NCBI GenBank assembly: GCA_030147455.1 | Contig: JASKZU010000109.1 | Location: 1 to 7,694, forward strand | Length of the DNA stretch: 7,694 bases | Reading direction: 5' to 3' | From: Planococcus sp. (in: firmicutes) | GTDB taxonomy: Bacteria > Bacillota > Bacilli > Bacillales_A > Planococcaceae | Shown here: positions 1 through 6,237 of the stretch, one piece after another | How the letters are laid out: each line of letters opens with the position of its first letter | How positions within the stretch are numbered: the first letter of the stretch is position 1 | Program-made: the position numbers and the translations under genes | The notes under the pieces: generated by a model | Databases searched by the model: none | What the model saw: the letters and a program-made list of their open reading frames with translations, nothing else | Told to the model about the DNA's origin: nothing

Positions 1-191
1 AGGCATTTTCGGACGCTTGGCCTTACCCGGTGCATATCCGTTTGTTCGAAAAAGACAAAAAGTTCATGCTGGAATTGGCTGGGCCGGGAGACTGGTCAGC
101 TTTTGAATTAGATTCACAGCAATTGGCAATTGGTAAAGCGTGCGGATCGGATCGCTCGAAAATCGAGATCCACGCACAGATGGAGGGATAA
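1..191 (+). CDS. spo0B: Spo0B-like phosphotransferase, C-terminal end only (5' truncated by window edge)
   Basis: An open frame runs from base 3 to a TAA at 189-191, giving 62 C-terminal residues; the start lies outside the window. The segment begins AFSDAWPYPVHIRLFEKD, continues through a stretch of alternating hydrophobic residues (KKFMLELAG) and ends KIEIHAQMEG. This layout resembles the C-terminal alpha/beta domain of Spo0B, a phosphotransferase of the sporulation phosphorelay, whose B. subtilis form also ends in a short I-E-I strand. The main argument is gene order: in B. subtilis spo0B lies directly upstream of obg. The stop is separated from the obg ATG by one base, so the two are surely co-translated. 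Sequence similarity visible by eye is weak, and the phosphoacceptor histidine is not in the window. Some Planococcaceae keep a Spo0B-domain protein without sporulating, so a phosphorelay role cannot be assumed. Confidence 0.6.
   Translation, partial: AFSDAWPYPVHIRLFEKDKKFMLELAGPGDWSAFELDSQQLAIGKACGSDRSKIEIHAQMEG
182..187 (+). promoter_or_regulatory. Ribosome binding site that fixes the obg start
   Basis: GGAGGG lies five bases before the ATG at 193 and inside the last codons of the upstream Spo0B-like gene. It supports 193 over the upstream in-frame ATG at 130, and its position within the preceding gene suggests coupled translation. Confidence 0.85.
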
Positions 192-192
192 T

Positions 193-1482
193 ATGTTTGT
201 CGATCACGTAAAAGTATATGTAAAAGGTGGCGACGGCGGGGATGGCATGGTAGCATTCCGCCGCGAAAAATATGTGCCGAACGGCGGGCCTGCGGGCGGC
301 GACGGCGGCAAAGGCGCAGATGTTGTCTTCCAGGTAGACGAAGGCTTGCGCACGCTAATGGATTTCCGCTTTAAACGAATTTTTAAAGCAGACCGCGGTA
401 CGCACGGCATGAGCAAAAACCAGCATGGGGCAAAAGCACATGATTTGGTAATCAAAGTTCCGCCTGGCACGGTCGTCAAAGACGCCGACACAGACGAGAC
501 AATTGCAGATTTGGTAGAAGAAGGCCAAACGGCCGTTATCGCACGCGGTGGACGCGGCGGGCGCGGTAACTCGCGCTTTGCCACGCCGCAAAACCCGGCG
601 CCAGAACTATCGGAAAAAGGCGAGCCGGGCCTTGAACGCAACGTGGTACTTGAACTGAAAGTGCTTGCGGATGTCGGACTTGTCGGCTTCCCGAGCGTTG
701 GGAAATCGACGTTGCTGTCGGTTGTTTCGGCGGCGAAGCCGAAAATCGGCGCTTACCACTTTACGACCATCGTGCCAAACCTTGGCATGGTCCAAACAGA
801 AGACCAGCGCAGCTATGTCATGGCTGACTTGCCGGGCTTGATCGAGGGTGCACACGAAGGAATCGGGCTTGGCCATCAATTCCTGCGCCATATCGAACGC
901 ACGCGTGTTATTGTCCATATCATTGACATGTCGGGCATGGAAGGCCGTGATCCTTACGAGGATTATGTGACCATCAACGAAGAATTAAAGCAATACAATA
1001 TGCGTTTGACAGAGCGTCCGCAATTGATTGTTGCCAATAAAATGGACATGCCGGATTCAGAAGAAAACTTGGAAGCGTTCCGTGCTAAATTGCCGGAAGA
1101 TGCGAAAGTTTTCCCGATTTCTGCTTTGTCTAGAAAAGGCTTGAACAACTTGCTGTTCGCAATTGCCGACCTGCTTGAAGTCACACCGGAATTCCCGATG
1201 GAAGATGAAGTAGATTCGGATGCAGCGGATACGGTTCTTTACAAGCACGAACTTCAAGGCGATGGCTTTGAAATTACGCGCGATCCGGACGGGGCATTTG
1301 TGCTATCAGGCTATGCCATCGAACGGATGTTTAAAATGACCGACTTCTCACGCGAAGATTCAATCCGCCGATTTGCCCGCCAAATGCGCGGCATGGGCAT
1401 TGACGATGCGCTGCGTGAACGCGGTGCCGAAAACGGCGACACGGTTCGCCTGCTTGAATTTGAATTTGAATTTACCGACTGA
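193..1482 (+). CDS. obg: Obg family GTPase (ribosome assembly, stress)
   Basis: Encodes 429 residues, matching the 428 of B. subtilis Obg. The protein is an essential cytosolic GTPase that binds the large ribosomal subunit during assembly and is linked to the general stress response and sporulation in Bacillus. Residues 1 to about 158 form the glycine-rich Obg fold (VKGGDGGDGMVAFRREKYVP near the start). The G domain follows: G1 GFPSVGKS at 165-172, switch region with FTT around 190, G3 DLPG at 212-215, G4 NKMD at 282-285 and G5 SAL at 310-312. From about 350 to the end is the C-terminal OCT domain, closing with EFEFEFTD. The frame stays open upstream to an ATG at 130, but that start would overlap the upstream gene, lacks the family N-terminus, and has no good ribosome site. 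The ATG at 193 has GGAGGG at 182-187 and gives the expected MFVDHVKVYVKGGDGG. Confidence 0.98.
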   Translation: MFVDHVKVYVKGGDGGDGMVAFRREKYVPNGGPAGGDGGKGADVVFQVDEGLRTLMDFRFKRIFKADRGTHGMSKNQHGAKAHDLVIKVPPGTVVKDADTDETIADLVEEGQTAVIARGGRGGRGNSRFATPQNPAPELSEKGEPGLERNVVLELKVLADVGLVGFPSVGKSTLLSVVSAAKPKIGAYHFTTIVPNLGMVQTEDQRSYVMADLPGLIEGAHEGIGLGHQFLRHIERTRVIVHIIDMSGMEGRDPYEDYVTINEELKQYNMRLTERPQLIVANKMDMPDSEENLEAFRAKLPEDAKVFPISALSRKGLNNLLFAIADLLEVTPEFPMEDEVDSDAADTVLYKHELQGDGFEITRDPDGAFVLSGYAIERMFKMTDFSREDSIRRFARQMRGMGIDDALRERGAENGDTVRLLEFEFEFTD

Positions 1483-1498
1483 TGCGGAGGTAACGTGA

Positions 1499-1951
1499 AT
1501 GAAAGACATTTCGGAACAACGCTATTACTTGGTACGGGAAGATGTTTTGACCGAAGCGATGGTCAAAACGCTGGAAGTGAAAAAACTGCTTCAGCGCGAC
1601 CGCATGTCCATTTTGGACGCTGTGGCCCAGACCGGCTTGTCGCGTTCGGCATTTTATAAATACCGCGATGCGGTGTTCCCGTTCCATTCGATCGTGAAAG
1701 AACGGATCCTGACGGTGTTTCTGCAATTGGAAGACCGTTCAGGAACGCTTGCGACACTGCTTCATGCAGTGGCCACAATGGGCTGCAATATTTTGACCAT
1801 TCACCAAACCATTCCGATTCAGGGACGGGCAAATGTTACACTGTCGCTTGACGTGACAGCGATGGACGTGGAACTGGATATGTTTTTGCAGCAGTTGAAA
1901 AAGCTCGATTTTGTCGAGTCGGCCGACGTGGTTTCAAGCGGATCGTCATAA
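1499..1951 (+). CDS. pheB: ACT domain protein PheB (UPF0735 family)
   Basis: Encodes 150 residues; B. subtilis PheB has 147. The N-terminal part contains a helix-turn-helix-like segment (LDAVAQTGLSRSAFYKYRDA, about residues 39-58). The rest, from about residue 69, is an ACT domain beginning LTVFLQLEDRSGTLATLLHA; ACT domains usually bind amino acids and regulate enzymes. The gene sits 16 bases after obg and 18 bases before pheA, the same order as in B. subtilis, so a role around phenylalanine synthesis is likely. Its biochemical role is not established; older annotations call it chorismate mutase-like, but no chorismate mutase active-site pattern is apparent to me. GGAGG at 1486-1490 lies eight bases before the ATG. 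A GTG at 1495 is out of frame and irrelevant. Confidence 0.94.
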   Translation: MKDISEQRYYLVREDVLTEAMVKTLEVKKLLQRDRMSILDAVAQTGLSRSAFYKYRDAVFPFHSIVKERILTVFLQLEDRSGTLATLLHAVATMGCNILTIHQTIPIQGRANVTLSLDVTAMDVELDMFLQQLKKLDFVESADVVSSGSS

Positions 1952-1969
1952 TGTAGGAGGAATGACTCG

Positions 1970-2830
1970 ATGGCAGAAGAGAAAAAGAGAATTTCATTTT
2001 TAGGACCGGAGGCGTCATTTACCCATTTGGCGGCGTCCAAAGTTTTTCCGAAAGAGCAAGTAGTGCCGTATACGACCATTCCGGAATGCATTGAAGCGGT
2101 TGTGGAAGGGGCGGTCGATTATGCAGTCGTGCCGCTTGAAAATGCACTGGAAGGCTCAGTGCCCTTGACCGTGGATTATCTGTTTCACGAAGCAGAGCTG
2201 TATGTGGCGGCGGAAGTGCTTTCGCCGATCGAGCAGCATCTGCTCGTTCATCCGGAAAACCGGGGTGCGGAAACATTCGAGGCCATTTATTCACATCCGC
2301 ACGCACTGGCGCAATGCCATAAGTTTTTGTATTACACGTATAAGCATACGCCGCTCGAACAATACAGTTCGACGGCCGCCGCAGCGAAAATGGTGGCAGA
2401 ATTGCCGGAACGAAACATTGCGGCGATCGCCAACGACTATGCAGCCGAAAAGTATGGTTTGGATATCGTACAGCGGGACATCCATGATTTTCATTTCAAC
2501 CATACGCGTTTTTTCGTCTTATCAAAACATAACCACAAACTGACTGAAGCAAATCATGAATCGCAGATCAAGACAACATTGATGATCACGCCGCCAGAAG
2601 ATGACCGGTCCGGCGTTTTGCATCAAGTGCTGTCGGTTTTTGCCTGGCGCAAGCTGAACTTGTCGAAAATCGAATCGCGTCCGCTTAAGACGGGCCTTGG
2701 CAATTATTTCTTTATCGCCGATGTGCTGGCTGACGAAAATGCACCCATGATGCGCGGAGCCTATGAGGAACTTGCAGCGCTCGGCTGCGGCGTGAAAACG
2801 CTCGGTTCGTATTATACGTATAACTCATGA
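1970..2830 (+). CDS. pheA: Prephenate dehydratase
   Basis: Encodes a 286-residue monofunctional prephenate dehydratase (EC 4.2.1.51), which decarboxylates and dehydrates prephenate to phenylpyruvate, the committed step to phenylalanine. The catalytic domain covers residues 1 to about 190: an opening ISFLGPEASFTHLAA, the SSTAAAA motif at 133-139, and the signature TRF at 179-181, whose threonine is essential in the family. An ACT regulatory domain follows from about 203 to 280, with RSGVLHQVL and the ESRP motif at 235-238 that forms part of the phenylalanine site, so feedback inhibition by phenylalanine is expected. There is no fused chorismate mutase domain, unlike the E. coli enzyme. GGAGG at 1956-1960 precedes the ATG by nine bases. 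It is the last gene of its unit and is followed by a strong hairpin terminator. Confidence 0.97.
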   Translation: MAEEKKRISFLGPEASFTHLAASKVFPKEQVVPYTTIPECIEAVVEGAVDYAVVPLENALEGSVPLTVDYLFHEAELYVAAEVLSPIEQHLLVHPENRGAETFEAIYSHPHALAQCHKFLYYTYKHTPLEQYSSTAAAAKMVAELPERNIAAIANDYAAEKYGLDIVQRDIHDFHFNHTRFFVLSKHNHKLTEANHESQIKTTLMITPPEDDRSGVLHQVLSVFAWRKLNLSKIESRPLKTGLGNYFFIADVLADENAPMMRGAYEELAALGCGVKTLGSYYTYNS

Positions 2831-2856
2831 AAAGCCTGCATTTGCTGTAACATTAG

Positions 2857-2893
2857 AAAACCCCCGAACGCACAAAGCGTCCGGGGGTTTTTT
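2857..2893. terminator. Bidirectional intrinsic terminator between pheA and niaR
   Basis: The left arm AAAACCCCCG (2857-2866) pairs with CGGGGGTTTT (2882-2891). After one A/C mismatch (2867/2881) the stem continues ACGC (2868-2871) with GCGT (2877-2880) around the five-base loop ACAAA. A run of six T follows on the plus strand (2888-2893). Read on the minus strand the same hairpin ends in four T (complement of 2857-2860), so it can also stop niaR transcription. The niaR stop codon (complement of 2892-2894) lies inside the T tract, so the two convergent genes share this single element. Confidence 0.93.
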
Positions 2894-3422
2894 ACTCGTC
2901 TTCCAGCAGATAGCCGTGCTGTTTCATTGCCGCTGCCGCTTTTTCAAGTGTTTCTGCACGGTCAGCCGTAATGGTATGGATGTGTGTGCCGTCGGTCAGC
3001 TCCAGTAAATAGCTCGCACCGGTATCGCGTATACGCTGCATAAAAGAGTCTACGTCGCTCGTTGTAGAAACATGGACGCCGGCTGTCAGCTCGCCGTAAA
3101 CCGGGTGCTCGATGGCGACATCTTTTACGGTGACGCCGCATTCGACCAATAGCCGCAGTTCGGCTTCGGTTTCTTCAGGCTGATGGCGGCAGGCGATGCG
3201 CCGGCTGACTTGTTTTGGGCCGCTTGGGTCGAGGTATAAATAGCCTTGGCTTGTGGCCAAAATAGGTTCGCCTTTTGCTTTAAGCAAGGTCATATCGCCG
3301 ACTACGACTTGCCGGGATACTTTTGCGAGCTTCGCAAGCTCGCTTCCGGTCATTGGACGGCCGGCTTGCCTGATTGTATCCAGCAAGACATTTCGGCGCT
3401 CTTCGCCGTATAGTTTTTTCAT
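2892..3422 (-). CDS. niaR: NiaR (YrxA) nicotinate-responsive repressor of NAD synthesis and salvage genes
   Basis: Encodes 176 residues, close in length to B. subtilis YrxA. Residues about 22-48 are a helix-turn-helix (MTGSELAKLAKVSRQVVVGD) of the HTH_11 type. From about 75 on is the 3H domain, named for its conserved histidines, which senses nicotinic acid. H80, E88, H147 and H149 line up, shifted by one, with the metal ligands described in the Thermotoga homolog (H79, E87, H146, H148); H106 in IEHPVYGELTA is the third conserved histidine region. Family members repress de novo NAD genes (nadA, nadB, nadC, nifS) and niacin transport. The start at 3422 has GGAGG (complement of 3429-3433) six bases away. 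In B. subtilis this gene lies beside the nifS-nadBCA operon; here its neighbours are convergent pheA and divergent ruvA, so its targets must be elsewhere. Confidence 0.95.
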   Translation of the reverse strand: MKKLYGEERRNVLLDTIRQAGRPMTGSELAKLAKVSRQVVVGDMTLLKAKGEPILATSQGYLYLDPSGPKQVSRRIACRHQPEETEAELRLLVECGVTVKDVAIEHPVYGELTAGVHVSTTSDVDSFMQRIRDTGASYLLELTDGTHIHTITADRAETLEKAAAAMKQHGYLLEDE

Positions 3423-3435
3423 GGAACCCCTCCGT

Positions 3436-3465
3436 TGCTAAGTCATGCGTGCTTCTATTTTAGCA
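3436..3465. promoter_or_regulatory. Inverted repeat in the niaR leader, possible NiaR operator
   Basis: TGCTAA at 3436-3441 is repeated in inverted form as TTAGCA at 3460-3465, with 18 bases between. The second copy overlaps the extended -10 of niaR and the first lies in its leader, so a dimeric protein bound here would block niaR transcription. Self-repression by NiaR is the inferred reading. Six base pairs is a short repeat and could be chance; I could not compare it with the known NiaR consensus. Confidence 0.22.
3457..3465 (-). promoter_or_regulatory. Probable niaR promoter (extended -10)
   Basis: On the minus strand the sequence reads TGCTAAAAT, an extended -10 element (TGn followed by TAAAAT, one mismatch from TATAAT). 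It lies 34 bases upstream of the niaR ATG. No convincing -35 hexamer is visible at 16-18 bases, as is common for extended -10 promoters. Confidence 0.55.
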
Positions 3466-3508
3466 TAAACAGAGCAGGGAGGTTTGCTTACTCGGAGGCC
3501 CGTGGATA

Positions 3509-3517
3509 TGGTATAAT
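3509..3517 (+). promoter_or_regulatory. Probable promoter of the ruvA operon (extended -10)
   Basis: TGGTATAAT is a perfect -10 hexamer (3512-3517) with the extended TGn motif. It ends 30 bases before the ruvA ATG, giving a short leader of roughly 24 bases. The best -35-like hexamer, TTGCTT at 3484-3489, is 22 bases away and too distant, so the extended -10 probably carries the promoter. It is the only good promoter-like site I see for the five plus-strand genes that follow. Confidence 0.72.
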
Positions 3518-3547
3518 CAATAGGTTGAAAATGAAAGGGCGAATGCT

Positions 3548-4144
3548 ATGTACGATTACATAAAAGGGCACGTCACCCGTGTGACGCCTGAATATTTAGT
3601 AGTAGAACAAAGCGGGATCGGCTGGCAGATTTTTGCGCCGAACCCTTACTCGTTCGGCTCGGATGAGCTGCAAATTTTTGTTCACCATCATGTCCGGGAA
3701 GACGCGCAATTTTTGTTCGGCTTTCCGACACTTGAACAGCGCGAATTATTCCGCAAGCTCATCAGTGTCTCCGGCATCGGGCCAAAAGGAGCGCTGGCCA
3801 TATTGGCTTCGGGACAGCCGCAATACGTAATCGAGGCGATCGAGCAGGAAGACGAATCATATTTAGTGAAGTTTCCCGGCGTCGGCAAGAAAACCGCACG
3901 CCAAATGATTTTAGATTTGAAAGGCAAGCTGACCGAGTTTTTCGGCGAAGCCTACGAAGAAGAAGGCGAGCCGCAATTGTTCGGCGCTGACGAAATGGAA
4001 CTCGAAGAAGCAATGCTGGCGCTGTCGGCACTCGGCTATTCGGAACGTGAAATCAACAAAGTCAAGCCGCAGCTAAAAGGCCTGGAACTTGATACTGAAG
4101 GCTTTATGAAAAAAGCATTGCAGCTATTGCTCAAGCAAAACTAA
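3548..4144 (+). CDS. ruvA: Holliday junction branch migration protein RuvA
   Basis: Encodes 198 residues, the usual family length. RuvA tetramers hold the four-way Holliday junction flat and load the RuvB motor during recombinational repair. Residues 1-62 form the OB-fold domain (MYDYIKGHVTRVTPEYLVVE at the start). The middle domain carries two helix-hairpin-helix DNA-binding motifs: VSGIGPKGALAIL with G76 and G78, and FPGVGKKTARQMI with G111 and G113. After an acidic linker (EAYEEEGE, about 136-143), the C-terminal domain (from about 150) should contact RuvB. The start is preceded by AAAGGG at 3534-3539, eight bases away, a weaker ribosome site than those of its neighbours. It heads the plus-strand operon and is divergent from niaR. 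No ruvC is nearby, as expected for Bacillota, which use RecU as the resolvase. Confidence 0.97.
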   Translation: MYDYIKGHVTRVTPEYLVVEQSGIGWQIFAPNPYSFGSDELQIFVHHHVREDAQFLFGFPTLEQRELFRKLISVSGIGPKGALAILASGQPQYVIEAIEQEDESYLVKFPGVGKKTARQMILDLKGKLTEFFGEAYEEEGEPQLFGADEMELEEAMLALSALGYSEREINKVKPQLKGLELDTEGFMKKALQLLLKQN

Positions 4145-4162
4145 CAAAAGGAGGCGACGGCC

Positions 4163-5161
4163 ATGGAAGAACGCATCATCGACGGTGAAGTTTCAGAGTT
4201 TGATGAACGCTTTGAACAGTCGCTGCGGCCACAGCGGTTGTCGCAATACATCGGCCAACAAAAAGTAAAGCACAACCTTGAGATATTCATCGAAGCCGCC
4301 AGAATGCGCAGCGAATCACTCGACCATGTGCTTCTATACGGGCCGCCCGGGCTCGGAAAAACGACGCTTGCTTCTGTCATCGCCAACGAAATGGAAGTAG
4401 GGGTCAAAATGACTTCAGGCCCTGCCATTGAACGGCCGGGCGACCTGGCTGCAATCGTTTCGTCGCTTGAACCGGGAGACGTGCTGTTTATCGATGAAAT
4501 CCACCGGCTCAACCGGTCGATCGAGGAAGTCCTATATCCGGCAATGGAAGACTTCTGCTTGGATATCGTCGTCGGAAAAGGCCCGACTGCGCGCTCGGTA
4601 AGGCTTGATTTGCCGCCGTTTACGCTGATCGGGGCAACAACGCGCGCAGGCGCGCTTTCTGCTCCTTTGCGCGACCGTTTCGGCGTGTTGGCGCGTCTTG
4701 AATATTACGACACTGAGGCGCTGACGCAGATTGTTGTGCGCAGCGCGGCATTGTTTGAAGCGGATATCGATCCGCTTGCGGCCGTCGAAATAGCGCGAAG
4801 GTCCCGTGGAACCCCGCGAATTGCCAATCGCCTCTTAAAGCGCGTGCGCGATTATGCAATGGTGCGCGGAAACGGCTCGATCACTACCGATATGGCAGAG
4901 CAGGCTTTGGAGATGCTGCAAGTTGATCCGCTCGGGCTGGACCATATCGACCATAAGCTGCTGACCGGCATGATCGATCGGTTCCGCGGCGGGCCTGTAG
5001 GTTTGGACACGATTGCTGCGAGCATCGGCGAAGAATCGACGACAATCGAAGATGTATATGAACCGTATTTGCTGCAGATCGGCTTTATCCAGCGGACGCC
5101 GAGAGGCCGGACAGTAACTGCTCTTGCATACGAACACTTTAAAATGGAGATGCCTCAATGA
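4163..5161 (+). CDS. ruvB: Holliday junction branch migration ATPase RuvB
   Basis: Encodes 332 residues, typical for the family. RuvB forms hexameric AAA+ rings that pull DNA arms through the RuvA-bound junction using ATP. Visible motifs are an N-terminal FEQSLRPQRLSQYIGQ, Walker A GPPGLGKTT at 60-68, Walker B with DEIH at 111-114, sensor 1 GATTRAGAL from 157, and LRDRFG at 169-174, the region holding the arginine finger. The C-terminal winged helix, about residues 256-327, includes FRGGPVGLDTIAASIGEE and a basic QRTPRGRT segment that binds DNA. AAGGAGG at 4148-4154 sits eight bases before the ATG and 18 bases separate it from ruvA. Its TGA overlaps the queA ATG by four bases. Confidence 0.98.
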   Translation: MEERIIDGEVSEFDERFEQSLRPQRLSQYIGQQKVKHNLEIFIEAARMRSESLDHVLLYGPPGLGKTTLASVIANEMEVGVKMTSGPAIERPGDLAAIVSSLEPGDVLFIDEIHRLNRSIEEVLYPAMEDFCLDIVVGKGPTARSVRLDLPPFTLIGATTRAGALSAPLRDRFGVLARLEYYDTEALTQIVVRSAALFEADIDPLAAVEIARRSRGTPRIANRLLKRVRDYAMVRGNGSITTDMAEQALEMLQVDPLGLDHIDHKLLTGMIDRFRGGPVGLDTIAASIGEESTTIEDVYEPYLLQIGFIQRTPRGRTVTALAYEHFKMEMPQ

Positions 5162-6237
5162 CGAAACCACAAACTGAACAGCAATTAAATGTAAATGATT
5201 TTGATTTTGACTTGCCGGAGCGATTGATCGCACAAACCCCGCTGCTTGACCGGACGTCGAGCCGGCTGCTTGTCATGGACAAGGAAACGGGCGAAGTAGA
5301 ACACAAGCATTTCCGTGATATTACCAGCCACTTGCAAGAAGGCGACGTGCTGGTGTTGAACGATACACGCGTGCTTCCGGCGCGCCTCATGGGAACAAAA
5401 GAAGAAACCGGCGCCAATATCGAAGTGTTGCTTCTTAAGCAAACCGAACAAGACGTCTGGGAAACCCTTGTGAAACCAGCGAAAAAAGTAAAAGTCGGCA
5501 CGGTCGTATCATTTGGCGGCGGCTTATTGCGCGCTGAATGCACCGGCGTACTCGACCATGGCGGGCGTTATTTTAAATTTCTTTATGATGGTATATTTTA
5601 TGAAATTCTCGACCAGCTCGGCGAAATGCCTTTGCCGCCTTATATCCGTGAAAAGCTTGAAGACCAGGACCGCTACCAGACGGTATTCGCAAAAGAGCGG
5701 GGAAGTGCGGCAGCGCCGACTGCCGGCCTTCATTTTACGGATGAATTACTGAAGGATATCCAGTCAAAAGGCGTTCAAGTTGCCTTTATCACGCTTCATG
5801 TCGGCCTTGGGACATTTCGGCCGGTATCGGTCGATTCGATTGAGGATCACGAGATGCATGCCGAGTTTTACCGCATAACGGAAGAAACCGCACGCATCAT
5901 CAACAACGCCAAGAAAAACGGCGGGCGCATCATTTCTGTCGGGACGACATCAACGCGCACGCTCGAATCGGTTGCGAACAAGTTTGAAGGCCAGTTGCAG
6001 GAAGACGACGGCTGGACCGATATTTTCATTTATCCCGGCTATGAGTTCAAAGCGGTAGACGGCTTGATCACTAATTTTCATTTGCCGAAGTCCACGCTGG
6101 TTATGCTCGTCAGTGCCATGTCAAGCCGTGATTCGATACTCAATGCCTATAAACAGGCAGTTGGCAACGAGTACCGCTTTTTCAGCTTTGGCGATGCCAT
6201 GTTTATTGAACCAAAGAAAAAGGAGACCGAATCATGA
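5158..6237 (+). CDS. queA: S-adenosylmethionine:tRNA ribosyltransferase-isomerase QueA
   Basis: Encodes 359 residues. QueA (EC 2.4.99.17) moves the ribosyl group of S-adenosylmethionine onto preQ1 already placed in tRNA position 34, forming epoxyqueuosine. Family motifs are intact: FDFDLPERLIAQ (15-26), LNDTRVLPARL (67-77), PTAGLHFT (187-194), LHVGLGTF, VGTTSTRTLE (261-270) and NFHLPKST (306-313). It is somewhat longer than B. subtilis QueA (about 342): the N-terminus has about nine extra polar residues (MTKPQTEQQ) and the C-terminus ends in a charged EPKKKETES tail. The start at 5158 is supported by GGAG at 5146-5149, eight bases away, and by the ATGA overlap with ruvB. Its own TGA overlaps the tgt ATG in the same way. 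It acts directly after Tgt in the queuosine pathway. Confidence 0.97.
   Translation: MTKPQTEQQLNVNDFDFDLPERLIAQTPLLDRTSSRLLVMDKETGEVEHKHFRDITSHLQEGDVLVLNDTRVLPARLMGTKEETGANIEVLLLKQTEQDVWETLVKPAKKVKVGTVVSFGGGLLRAECTGVLDHGGRYFKFLYDGIFYEILDQLGEMPLPPYIREKLEDQDRYQTVFAKERGSAAAPTAGLHFTDELLKDIQSKGVQVAFITLHVGLGTFRPVSVDSIEDHEMHAEFYRITEETARIINNAKKNGGRIISVGTTSTRTLESVANKFEGQLQEDDGWTDIFIYPGYEFKAVDGLITNFHLPKSTLVMLVSAMSSRDSILNAYKQAVGNEYRFFSFGDAMFIEPKKKETES

Noticed and set aside
130..192. Upstream in-frame extension of obg starting at ATG 130, adding 21 residues
   Set aside because: It overlaps the end of the Spo0B-like gene, lacks a good ribosome site, and places basic residues ahead of the invariant Obg N-terminus. 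The ATG at 193 has GGAGGG and gives the family length.
204..641. Minus-strand open frame of 145 residues within obg
   Set aside because: It is rich in P, S and R, the reverse complement of the glycine-rich Obg codons, has no family resemblance, and lies entirely opposite a conserved gene.
3423..3547. A riboswitch or T-box leader upstream of niaR or ruvA
   Set aside because: Both inferred leaders are under 35 bases, too short for such an element, and no T-box or known riboswitch core sequence is visible.
4141..4512. Minus-strand open frame of 123 residues opposite the start of ruvB
   Set aside because: A serine-rich shadow of ruvB codons with no recognisable domain or sensible context.
4835..5543. 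Two minus-strand open frames (4835-5233 and 5139-5543) across the ruvB/queA junction
   Set aside because: Both are opposite conserved coding sequence, overlap each other, and show no domain pattern; they arise from codon bias.
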